DNA of 6,963 bases from contig JACQBB010000194.1 in assembly GCA_016194625.1 (NCBI GenBank), positions 1-6,963 on the forward strand, written 5' to 3'. Position numbers and translations under genes: made by a program. This document shows positions 1-6,344 of this stretch, in pieces. Under the pieces are notes generated by a model. It saw nothing but the letters and a program-made list of their open reading frames with translations, had not been told where the DNA came from and did not search any database. Origin of the DNA: Elusimicrobiota bacterium. GTDB taxonomy: Bacteria > Elusimicrobiota > Elusimicrobia > UBA1565 > UBA9628. Each line of letters starts with the position of its first letter. Position 1 is the stretch's first letter.

Positions 1-1
1 C

Positions 2-2485
2 TTCATCGGCGACTCGTTCTTCCTCGCCGAGGACTTCAACGGCGCGATCTCCAAGTACCAGCGCTTCATCTCGCTGTACCCGGACAGCCCGCTGCGCGTC
101 TCCGCGCTGTTCCGCATCGGCTCGTCCTACTTCCAGAAGAAGGACTACGTCGAGTCGCGCGCGAACTTCCAGGCCGTCCTCGACCGCTACCCCAAGGACT
201 TCTTCGCGCCGCTCGCGCAGTTCTTCATCGCCGAGTCGTTCCTGATCTCGGGCCAGACCCGCGAGGCGCTGTTCGCCTACACGAAGGTCATCACGCAGTA
301 CCCGGACGCGGTGAAGATCGCGCCGATGGCGTACTTCAAGCTGGCGTGGTGCCAGAACCAGGTCGGCGACTACATGCAGGCCATCCAGACCGGGAACAAC
401 TTCGTCGCCCAGTACCCGAACCACGCGCTGGCGAAGAACATCTATGCGATCATGGCCAACTCCCAGCTGGCGATGAAGCGCTACGCGGAGGCGACCTCGT
501 CGTTCCAGCGCATCATCGACCTGTCGCCGTCGTCGGACATCGCCGAGCAGGCGCTGTTCTCGATCCTGAAGAGCCAGTACGACCAGAAGGCCTTCAACTC
601 GATCCTGACCTCGTACCAGTTCATCTTCCGGCACCTGCCGCCGTCGAAGTCCAAGTGGCGCTCGATGTCGTACCTGTACGCGGCCGAGGCGTACCTGGCG
701 CTGCAGCAGGTCGACGAGGCGAAGGTCATCTACGAGATGATCCTGAAGGTCTACCCCGACGACCCGGCCGCGTTCTACGCGCAGGACGGCCTGGCCTGGT
801 GCCACACCTACAAGGGCGAGGACCAGCTCGCGCTGGAGGCGCGCCAGAAGCTCAAGGACATGCTGGCGGTCGCCAACTCCTCGTTCACCTTCTCCGGCCT
901 CAACGAGCTGGGCATCGCGGACTCGATGTTCAACCAGAAGAACTACGAGGACTCCTACCAGCTCTACGCGAAGTTCGCGGCGGACAACCCGTCGTCCCCG
1001 CAGGCGCCCGCGGCGCTGTACCGCGCGGCGATGAGCTCGTACCACCAGCGCTACTACACGCAGGCGATCGACCTGTGGAAGAAGCTGGTCGAGCAGTACC
1101 CGAACTCGAAGGACGCGGGCCAGGCGCGCGCGCAGATCGCCGACACGCTGTTCCGCGCGCAGAAGTACTCCGAGTCGATCGCGTCCTACCGCGGCCTGCT
1201 CGAGGCCGACGCGAAGGGCCCGGCCGCGCCGCTGGCGCACCTGCGCATCGCGCAGGCGGCGTACAACATGAAGGACGACGCGACGGCGGTCAAGGAGGTG
1301 CAGGAGCTCGTCGGGGCGTTCCCGGCGGCGCCCGAGTCCACGGACGGCCTCGACATCCTCGAGGCGGTGTTCGACCGCTCGCGCGGCTACGACTACAAGA
1401 CCAGCCTGCGCGCGATCGTGACCTCCCAGCCCAGCACGCCGATCGGCGGCGAGGCGCAGTTCCGCCTGGCGCGCCGCGCGTTCGACGCGAAGGACTACGC
1501 GGGCGCGGCCGTCGAGTTCCAGAAGTTCAGCGTGGACTTCACGAACCATCCGGAACTGCCGAAGGCGCAGTTCCTGCTCGGCGAGAGCTTCTTCAACCTG
1601 CAGAAGTACCAGGAGTCGATCCCGGCCTACGAGCGCCTGCTCAACAACTTCGACAAGGGCGACGACACGCCGCTGGCGGTGTTCCACACCGCGAGCGCCT
1701 ACTACGCGCTCGAGAAGTTCGAGGACGCGTCGCGCTACTACAGCCGCCTCATCGAGGAGTACCCGTCCTCGGAGTTCGTCGCGCCGGCGCAGTTCAACCT
1801 GGCGCTGGCGTACAAGAAGCTGGGCAAGCTCGACATGGCGCAGTACGCGTACCAGAAGTACGTCGCCGCCGCCAAGCCCGGCGACCCGCAGGCGCAGTCG
1901 GCCCTGTGGGAGACCTACCAGATCCAGAAGGACCGCAAGGACTTCGAAGGCGCGGTCGGCACGCTCGAGCAGATCCGTTCCGCGCCGAAGGCCGACGCCG
2001 ACCTGACGTTCGAGACCTACTACCGCGAGTCCGAGGTGCGGCTGGCGTCGGGCCGCCCGGACGAGGCGATCGCGGTCTGGGAGAAGATGCGCGCGATGAA
2101 GCCCGCGGGCGCGCAGTACCGCCTGCAGGCGCTGATCAAGCTGGGCGAGGCGTACGAGAAGGCCTCCGACAACGCGTCGGCGGCCGACGTGTACGAGGAC
2201 CTGGCGCGCTCGGCGCCGAAGGACACCGCGAAGGCGGCCGCGGCACGGGCGGCGGTCCTGCGCAAGAGCGCGGGCGGAGCCGCCAAGCCGAAGAAGAAGG
2301 CGGCGGCGGCCACGCCGGCCGTCGACGATTCCGTGGCGCCGGACGGCGGAGGCACGCAGGTGATGCCCGCCGACTCCGGCGACGAGCAGGCGCCGGAGAA
2401 GCCGGCCAAGAAGCCGGCGGCCAAGAAGAAGTCGGCGGTCAAGGGCCGCCGCGCGGAGCCCGCTCTGCCGGGCATGTCGGAGTAA
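2..2485 (+). CDS. Large TPR-repeat protein, 5'-truncated by window edge
   Basis: The frame is open from base 2 to a TAA at 2483-2485, giving 827 residues with no start in the window. The GTG at 311 is internal, because TPR sequence continues unbroken upstream of it. Nearly the whole protein is tandem ~35-residue helical repeats of TPR type, recognisable by recurring pieces such as 'YPDSPLRVSALFRIGSSY' and 'YPSSEFVAPAQFNLALAY'. I estimate more than 15 units. From about residue 754 the repeats give way to a low-complexity tail rich in Lys, Ala and Pro with an acidic patch in the middle. TPR arrays are protein-protein scaffolds. The periplasmic CpoB/YbgF of the Tol system and the Glt proteins of myxobacterial motility are TPR proteins linked to TolQR-type motors. 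Being 9 bases upstream of exbB implies a partner or scaffold role for the motor (inference). Signal peptide and cell location cannot be judged because the N-terminus is missing. Confidence 0.93.
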   Translation, partial: FIGDSFFLAEDFNGAISKYQRFISLYPDSPLRVSALFRIGSSYFQKKDYVESRANFQAVLDRYPKDFFAPLAQFFIAESFLISGQTREALFAYTKVITQYPDAVKIAPMAYFKLAWCQNQVGDYMQAIQTGNNFVAQYPNHALAKNIYAIMANSQLAMKRYAEATSSFQRIIDLSPSSDIAEQALFSILKSQYDQKAFNSILTSYQFIFRHLPPSKSKWRSMSYLYAAEAYLALQQVDEAKVIYEMILKVYPDDPAAFYAQDGLAWCHTYKGEDQLALEARQKLKDMLAVANSSFTFSGLNELGIADSMFNQKNYEDSYQLYAKFAADNPSSPQAPAALYRAAMSSYHQRYYTQAIDLWKKLVEQYPNSKDAGQARAQIADTLFRAQKYSESIASYRGLLEADAKGPAAPLAHLRIAQAAYNMKDDATAVKEVQELVGAFPAAPESTDGLDILEAVFDRSRGYDYKTSLRAIVTSQPSTPIGGEAQFRLARRAFDAKDYAGAAVEFQKFSVDFTNHPELPKAQFLLGESFFNLQKYQESIPAYERLLNNFDKGDDTPLAVFHTASAYYALEKFEDASRYYSRLIEEYPSSEFVAPAQFNLALAYKKLGKLDMAQYAYQKYVAAAKPGDPQAQSALWETYQIQKDRKDFEGAVGTLEQIRSAPKADADLTFETYYRESEVRLASGRPDEAIAVWEKMRAMKPAGAQYRLQALIKLGEAYEKASDNASAADVYEDLARSAPKDTAKAAAARAAVLRKSAGGAAKPKKKAAAATPAVDDSVAPDGGGTQVMPADSGDEQAPEKPAKKPAAKKKSAVKGRRAEPALPGMSE

Positions 2486-2494
2486 GGAGATATC

Positions 2495-3112
2495 ATGGGC
2501 GACATCCACATCCTCCAGCTGTTCAAGGAGAGCTTCACCCTCGTCATCATGCTGTTCCTGTCGGTGCTCTCGGTCACCTTCGCCCTGGAGCGCTGGTGGT
2601 ACTTCCGCGGCGCGTCGGCGAAGTCCGACGAGGTCCTGGGCGGGGTGCGCAAGCACCTGGAGGGGGCCAAGGACGCCTCCGCCGCCGCGGCCTGGTGCCA
2701 GAAGCATCCGTCGGGCGTGGCGCAGGTCGTCGCCTACGGGCTGGTCCACGCGGGCCGCTCGCGCAAGGACCTGGAGGAGCTCCTGCTCTCTAAGCTCAAG
2801 GAGGAGCGCCTGAAGTTCGAGCGCTTCCTGCCCATCCTGGGCACGCTGGGCAACATCTCGCCGTTCATCGGCCTGTTCGGCACGGTCGTCGGCATCATCA
2901 AGGCCTTCCGCGACCTGGCGGCCTCCGGCACCGGCGGCCCCTCGGTCGTCGCGCAGGGCATCGCCGAGGCGTTGGTCTCGACGGCGGCGGGCCTGCTCGT
3001 CGCGATCCCGGCCGCCATCCTGTACAACTACTTCATGGGCCGCCTGAAGAAGCAGACGGTCGAGATGGAAGTCGCCAGCGCGCGCCTTATCGTGATGCTC
3101 GGCGCGAAGTGA
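2495..3112 (+). CDS. ExbB/TolQ/MotA-family proton channel subunit
   Basis: This 205-residue protein has the ExbB/TolQ layout. One N-terminal membrane helix (about 13-32) is followed by a charged cytoplasmic segment (about 35-112), then helix 2 (about 116-138, containing 'NISPFIGLFGTVVGIIKAF') and helix 3 (about 156-180, 'GIAEALVSTAAGLLVAIPAA'). The Gly/Pro-rich start of helix 2 and the conserved threonines (T130 and T163) are the family's channel-lining signature. ExbB/TolQ pentamers surround an ExbD/TolR dimer in the inner membrane and turn proton flow into motion or force. The ATG is well supported by AGGAG at 2485-2489, five bases upstream and overlapping the TAA of the TPR gene, so the two are probably co-translated. 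The sequence does not separate ExbB from TolQ or AglR, so no symbol is given. Confidence 0.95.
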   Translation: MGDIHILQLFKESFTLVIMLFLSVLSVTFALERWWYFRGASAKSDEVLGGVRKHLEGAKDASAAAAWCQKHPSGVAQVVAYGLVHAGRSRKDLEELLLSKLKEERLKFERFLPILGTLGNISPFIGLFGTVVGIIKAFRDLAASGTGGPSVVAQGIAEALVSTAAGLLVAIPAAILYNYFMGRLKKQTVEMEVASARLIVMLGAK

Positions 3113-3135
3113 CCCGGAGCTAGAGGACCCTCGAC

Positions 3136-3558
3136 ATGGCCGCAGGCGCGCAGAAAGACGACGAGCCGATCACCGCGATCAACGTCACCCCTCTGGTGGA
3201 CGTGTGCCTGGTGCTCGTCATCATCTTCATGGCCGTCGCGCCGATGGCCGTGACGCTCGGCATCAAGGTGCTGGAGTCGCGCGCCTCGAACGCCGAGGGC
3301 AAGGCCTCGGTCGACGAGAACGTCCAGGTGAAGCTCGCGCTCGACGGCGCCATCACGGTCAACGGCGTGAAGACCGACGGGATGACCTTCCGCGGGGTGC
3401 TGGCCGGCGCGCTGACCAAGTCCAAGGACAAGATGGTCATCGTGACGGCCGACTCCAAGAACAAGGTCGGCCAGGTCGTGGAGATCCTGGACGCGTCGAA
3501 GCAGGCGGGGGCGCTGAAGCTCGCGGTCATGAAGGCCGCCGTCGAAGGAGGCGGCTGA
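3136..3558 (+). CDS. ExbD/TolR-family protein, first copy
   Basis: This 140-residue protein has a short cytoplasmic N-terminus, a single membrane helix (about 19-40) and a periplasmic domain, which is the ExbD/TolR plan and normal length. The diagnostic 'ITAINVTPLVDVCLVLVIIFM' region carries the membrane aspartate (D22) that in characterised ExbD/TolR proteins is protonated during proton flow. The C-terminus ends in the usual beta/alpha pattern ('MVIVTADSKNKVGQVVEILD'). AGAGGA at 3122-3127 precedes the ATG by about 8 bases. The gene follows exbB by 23 bases and its TGA overlaps the ATG of a second ExbD. Its periplasmic part differs strongly from that of the second copy, so the two may form a heterodimer or play different roles (inference). 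Confidence 0.94.
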   Translation: MAAGAQKDDEPITAINVTPLVDVCLVLVIIFMAVAPMAVTLGIKVLESRASNAEGKASVDENVQVKLALDGAITVNGVKTDGMTFRGVLAGALTKSKDKMVIVTADSKNKVGQVVEILDASKQAGALKLAVMKAAVEGGG

Positions 3559-3965
3559 TGGCCGGCGGAAGCCTCGACGAAGAGCCGATCACCGACATCA
3601 ACATCACGCCCCTGGTGGACGTGTGCCTGGTGCTGGTCATCATCTTCATGGTGACCGCGCCGATGCTGTCCGACCCCGCCATCAAGGTGGACCTGCCCAA
3701 GGCGCACACGCAGGAGGGCGAGGAGAAGGACAAGATCACCCTCACGCTCGGCAAGGACGGCGACTACGCGCTCGACTACGAGAAGTTCACGGACGTGAAG
3801 AAGCTGGAGGCGGCTCTCAAGGACAAGCTCGCGCAGAGCGACTCCAAGCTGATCATCCTGCGCGCCGACAAGGAAGCCCTGCACGGCCAGCTCACCGACC
3901 TGATGGCGCGCGCCAAGGACGCGGGGGCGCTGTCGATGACGATCGCCACGGAACAAGCGAAATGA
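3558..3965 (+). CDS. ExbD/TolR-family protein, second copy
   Basis: This 135-residue ExbD/TolR homologue has 'ITDINITPLVDVCLVLVIIFM' with the conserved membrane aspartate at D21. I place the start at the ATG that overlaps the previous stop (TGATG), because AAGGAGG at 3545-3551 lies about 6 bases upstream and because the N-terminus then aligns residue for residue with the first copy. Upstream in-frame starts would run through the first exbD in another frame and have no family resemblance. The periplasmic part (about 45-135) is strongly charged (Lys/Asp/Glu) and ends 'AGALSMTIATEQAK', like the 'AGALKLAV' end of copy one. One TolQ-type gene with two TolR-type genes is also the composition of the AglRQS motor of Myxococcus. 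Which ExbD pairs with ExbB here cannot be told. Confidence 0.93.
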   Translation: MAGGSLDEEPITDINITPLVDVCLVLVIIFMVTAPMLSDPAIKVDLPKAHTQEGEEKDKITLTLGKDGDYALDYEKFTDVKKLEAALKDKLAQSDSKLIILRADKEALHGQLTDLMARAKDAGALSMTIATEQAK

Positions 3966-3983
3966 GCACGGGGTCTCGACGGC

Positions 3984-4775
3984 ATGGCTGAAGCGCGCAT
4001 CCCGGCGTCGGTCGTCGTCTCCCTGGGCCTGCACGGCGGCCTGCTGGTGTTCTTCGGGCTGATGATGCGCGAGGGCCCCAAGCAGGCGGCCAAGGTCGTC
4101 GAGGGCGTGGACCTGATCGTCAACGCGCCGCGGCCCAAGGCCGTCGAGGGCGCGCCCAAGCCGCCGCCGCTGTCCACGATGGATTTCCTGAAGCTGGCCC
4201 TGCCCGCGCCGACGCGCGCGGCCGCCCCGGCCCAGCTCAGCGTGAAGATCGAGGAGCACAAGGTGAAGCTCGCCGAGCCGAAGCTCGAGGACCGCGCCAA
4301 GAGGGACGCGGGCCCGAAGCTCGAGGCGCTGGACATGAGCGAGCACCGCGTCGAGACCGCCAAACTCGACGTGAAGATCGACCACCGGCGCGCGGCCCAG
4401 ACGCTGGCCGCCTTGCCGCGCCTGGAGGAGGTCGGCCGCAAGCGCGTGAAGAACCTCCCGGAGGCGCTCGCGCTGGAGGACCGCCGCCGCGAGGCGGTCG
4501 CCGCGGCGGGACTGCCCCGGCGCATCGCCTCGTACTCCGTGCCGCCGTTCCCGTCCTGGGCGCGCAGTCAGGGTATTCTGGAAGCCGACGTGGCCATCCG
4601 CTTCACCGTGGACGAGGACGGCGCCGTGATGCCGGGCATGCGCATCACCAGCTCCTCGGGCTACGGCCGCCTGGACAAGCTCGCGATGGAATCCTTGAAG
4701 ACGTGGCGCTTCGTGCCGAAGCCCGGCGCGGGCGTGCAGTGGGGTGTGATCACCTTCAGATTCGTGACGGAGTGA
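3984..4775 (+). CDS. TonB/TolA-type energy transducer
   Basis: This 263-residue protein has one N-terminal membrane helix (about 8-28), a long charged linker (about 30-180) and a TonB-type C-terminal domain (about 185-263). The helix carries Ser13 and His17 with the same Ser-x3-His spacing as S16/H20 of E. coli TonB, the residues that couple it to ExbB/ExbD. The C-domain shows 'FTVDEDGAV', 'SSSGYGRLDKLAMESLKTWRFVP' in pieces, and a closing beta strand 'GVITFRFVTE', as in the TonB_C family. The linker has only a short Pro-rich piece (about 49-63 and 73-83). The rest is Lys/Glu/Arg/Ala-rich and probably helical, closer to TolA than to the extended Pro-rich linker of TonB. The ATG at 3984 is the first possible start in frame after the exbD stop, but its Shine-Dalgarno is poor (GGGG about 10 bases upstream). 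Confidence 0.92.
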   Translation: MAEARIPASVVVSLGLHGGLLVFFGLMMREGPKQAAKVVEGVDLIVNAPRPKAVEGAPKPPPLSTMDFLKLALPAPTRAAAPAQLSVKIEEHKVKLAEPKLEDRAKRDAGPKLEALDMSEHRVETAKLDVKIDHRRAAQTLAALPRLEEVGRKRVKNLPEALALEDRRREAVAAAGLPRRIASYSVPPFPSWARSQGILEADVAIRFTVDEDGAVMPGMRITSSSGYGRLDKLAMESLKTWRFVPKPGAGVQWGVITFRFVTE

Positions 4776-4777
4776 CC

Positions 4778-5734
4778 ATGATGAATCCTCTCCTGTCGGT
4801 CGTGCTGGCGGCGGCGTTCCCGGCGGCGGCTCAGCCCGCCCCGGCGTCCGGCGCCGCGCCCGCTGCGGCGGCCGCGCCCGGGGCCATGCCCACGGAGGTC
4901 GTCATCAAGGCCGAGGGCGGCAAGCTCACCGACACCAAGCCGCCCCTGCAGATCACGGTGGACGCCTTCGAGACCATCCGCCCCGACCTCAAGCCCGACC
5001 AGAACCTCCTGCTCGCGGTCTCGCCGCTCACCGTCTCGTGGCGCCGCACGCACCCCGAGTTCCTGATGAACGACCGAGCCATCCAGCCCTGGCGCACGAC
5101 CTTCAGCCAGAAGCCGGGCATCTCCTTCAAGATCCGCGAACAGCTCGAGAACCTGCTCGGCGGCGGCAAGGTGGACCCCAAGGAGGTCCGCAAGTGGGGC
5201 TGGAGCCTCACCATCGCCGACGAGGAAGGCCGCGTCTTCCACCACTACGAGGGCTCCGGCGACCCGCCCGAGGAACTGCTCTGGAGCGGCCAGAACGACC
5301 AGGGCGAGTGGGTCCGCGCCGGCCGCTCCTACTCGGCCGTCTACACCTTCACCAGCCCCGACGGCTCGCCGCGCACGCGCGTCGGCAACCCGCTCCTGTT
5401 CAAGGGCATCGTCCACCAGGAGGACACGGGCCTGCACATCAGCATGGACTCGTCCGTCCTGTTCGGCACGAACAAGAACGGCCAGGAGCTCGCGGCCGGC
5501 CCCGGCACCGACCTCCTGCGCTCGGCCTCGGACCTGGTCAAGCGCCGCTTCCCGTCCATCCCCATCGCGGTGCGCGTGTTCGCCAACACCAAAGAGCTGG
5601 GCCAGGCCCAGGCCGAGGCCGTGCAGAAGTTCCTTCTGCGCGACCTGATGGTCCCGTCGCGCAACGTCACCACCGACTCCGCGCGCGCTCCGTTCTCCGA
5701 CCAGCGCGTCGAGGTCGTCCTGCTCAACCGCTGA
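4778..5734 (+). CDS. Secreted protein with FlgD-like Ig segment and degenerate OmpA-like C-terminus
   Basis: The protein has 318 residues. The start is the first of two adjacent ATGs, 2 bases after the tonB stop, with GGAG at 4769-4772. Residues 1 to about 18 form a signal peptide (hydrophobic run ending in AAA) followed by an Ala/Pro linker to about 37. There is no lipobox cysteine, so it is not a Pal-type lipoprotein. Residues about 140-210 ('LLWSGQNDQGEWVRAGRSY') resemble the FlgD-type Ig-like fold seen in many envelope proteins. Residues about 218-318 follow the OmpA/Pal pattern: 'VLFGTNKNGQEL', a helix, 'IPIAVRVFANT' and a closing 'SDQRVEVVLLNR'. The peptidoglycan-binding signature (GHTD, then N-x2-LS-x2-RA) is replaced by unrelated residues, so binding is doubtful. 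By position it is the OM/periplasmic end of the ExbB-ExbD-TonB machine (inference). Confidence 0.88.
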   Translation: MMNPLLSVVLAAAFPAAAQPAPASGAAPAAAAAPGAMPTEVVIKAEGGKLTDTKPPLQITVDAFETIRPDLKPDQNLLLAVSPLTVSWRRTHPEFLMNDRAIQPWRTTFSQKPGISFKIREQLENLLGGGKVDPKEVRKWGWSLTIADEEGRVFHHYEGSGDPPEELLWSGQNDQGEWVRAGRSYSAVYTFTSPDGSPRTRVGNPLLFKGIVHQEDTGLHISMDSSVLFGTNKNGQELAAGPGTDLLRSASDLVKRRFPSIPIAVRVFANTKELGQAQAEAVQKFLLRDLMVPSRNVTTDSARAPFSDQRVEVVLLNR

Positions 5735-5748
5735 GCGCCTGGCAATCC

Positions 5749-5779
5749 TGACTAAATAAGTCGACTGACGCTGGAGTCA
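5749..5779. repeat. Cluster of short GACT/AGTC inverted repeats
   Basis: TGACT (5749-5753), AGTC (5759-5762), GACT (5763-5766) and AGTCA (5775-5779) form alternative small hairpins: GACT-AAATA-AGTC, GACT-gacgctgg-AGTC, or TGACT with AGTCA over the whole span. The stems are only 4-5 pairs, so this may be chance. It lies just after the operon's last stop and just before the terminator, where extra 3' structure might protect the mRNA end. Confidence 0.25.
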
Positions 5780-5789
5780 CCAAATGCGA

Positions 5790-5819
5790 AGGCCCCCCGA
5801 AAGGAGGGCCTCCGTTTTT
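5790..5819 (+). terminator. Rho-independent terminator of the six-gene run
   Basis: A hairpin has arms AGGCCCCCC (5790-5798) and GGAGGGCCT (5803-5811) around a GAAA tetraloop, with one C-A mismatch, followed by CCG and five Ts (5815-5819). It lies 55 bases after the last stop of the run. Read on the - strand the mismatch becomes a U-G wobble, so the stem is better there, but that strand lacks a good T tract. Termination is therefore mainly for + strand transcripts, with possible partial action on the convergent remnant gene. Confidence 0.75.
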
Positions 5820-5837
5820 GGGTGGCGCCTCGACCGT

Positions 5838-6177
5838 TCACGACCCAGTGCGCGTAGGCTGGCGACGGCTGACGAGCACTGCGCCGACGATTCCTGCCGC
5901 GAGGCAGCCCAGGTGGAGGCTTCCGAGGCTCATGACGCCGAGGAGGGGATTCACGTCCGTCCATGGCGCGAACGGCCGGACGTCGGCGTGCATGAGCCCA
6001 TCAAGGATCGGATGAGAGAAGCCGCCGATGAGCCCACCGAGGAGGATCGCCGTTGCGGGTGCGTCCGTCCGCGTCGATGACGACTTGCGCTGCGGCGAAG
6101 GTGAGCCACGAAAATCGCTTAGGCGCGACGCCTTTCACGAGCAATCCGGGCCCGAAATGGAATGGAGTGACGGGCAT
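5838..6177 (-). pseudogene. Membrane hydrolase-like gene remnant (YdjM/DUF4184-like), internal deletion and frameshift
   Basis: Two frames on the - strand together recall one family of small membrane proteins. From ATG 6177-6175 the first reads 'MPVTPFHFGPGLLVKGVAPK' and on to 'AAAQVVIDAD' (residue 37, about base 6067), then runs as nonsense to a stop at 6001. From about 6064 a frame shifted by one reads 'ATAILLGGLIGGFSHPILDG', 'LMHADVRPFAPW' and 'LGSLHLGCLAAGIVGAVLV', ending at TGA 5840-5838. Family members, as I remember them, start MPxTPFHFGPG and end with SHxxLDxxMHADxxPFxP in one polypeptide of about 160-200 residues. Here the junction leaves about 110, so the middle, which normally holds a further conserved His region, is missing. 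The gene is presumably dead, unless a sequencing error hides part of it. The family name is from memory and tentative; the link between the two halves is strong. Confidence 0.72.
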
Positions 6178-6190
6178 CCCGGCAAGTATA
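6177..6190 (-). promoter_or_regulatory. Putative -10 box for leaderless start of the hydrolase-like remnant
   Basis: On the - strand TATACT (6190-6185) lies 7 bases before the ATG at 6177. This places the expected transcription start on the A of the ATG. There is no Shine-Dalgarno in the gap (TGCCGGG). The candidate -35 at 17 bases (TGGCGA) is weak. The -10 is a near-perfect sigma-70 hexamer in otherwise GC-rich DNA. Confidence 0.42.
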
Positions 6191-6232
6191 TGTCGTGAAC
6201 GGGCGTCTCGCCAGCCGCCGGGCCGACCGGGG

Positions 6233-6343
6233 TCAGCCGGCACGTTCCGCGTGGATCAGGACGAGATGGGAACCGCGTTGGCGCGCTTCCGTCCAGCCGC
6301 GCCGCTTTAGGAAGCGCACAAGGCGCTTCGCGGTGATCGGCAC
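6233..6343 (-). pseudogene. hicA: Truncated HicA-type toxin gene
   Basis: From GTG 6343-6341 the frame reads 'VPITAKRLVRFLKRRGW', then 'TEARQRGSHLVLIHAERAG', then TGA (6235-6233), 36 residues in all. The first half matches HicA: a helix of the 'ELIKLLKKAGW' type followed by 'RQRGSH' with the catalytic His (H26) of the double-stranded-RNA-binding-like toxin fold. The usual second half, a VPVH strand and a 'GTLRxIL' helix that bring the family to about 60-80 residues, is absent from this frame. Another frame just downstream contains 'TPVHDIYLPG' (about 6206-6177), which might be a shifted relic, but this is weak. The GTG begins one base after the hicB stop, the normal spacing for a hicBA operon with the antitoxin first. 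Toxin activity is unlikely. Confidence 0.68.
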
Positions 6344-6344
6344 G

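Noticed and set aside
311..313. GTG as the start of the TPR gene
   Set aside because: The frame stays open upstream to base 2 and encodes clear TPR repeats there ('FIGDSFFLAEDFNGAISKYQ'), so the gene begins before the window.
346..2793. An 815-codon open frame on the + strand overlapping the TPR gene
   Set aside because: It is a +1 shadow of the TPR gene and exbB. It is dominated by Arg, Gly, Pro and Ala with no domain, as expected from a shifted very GC-rich gene, and it crosses a gene boundary that has its own ribosome site.
3204..3557. In-frame N-terminal extension of the second ExbD
   Set aside because: The extension reads a shifted frame of the first exbD, full of Arg and Gly, and lacks family similarity. 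The ATG at 3558 has a strong ribosome site and matches the N-terminus of copy one.
3120..4385. A 421-codon open frame on the - strand
   Set aside because: It is antisense to the two exbDs and tonB, which are clear family members. Its His/Arg/Leu-rich translation is the mirror of their codons.
4778..5734. Calling the OmpA-like protein Pal
   Set aside because: There is no lipobox cysteine, the peptidoglycan-binding signature is missing and an extra Ig-like segment is present.
5784..6310. + strand open frames between the terminator and hicB (5784-6080 and 6053-6310)
   Set aside because: They oppose the hydrolase-like and hicA remnants, whose - strand translations have recognisable motifs. The + frames have none, and the first starts inside the terminator.
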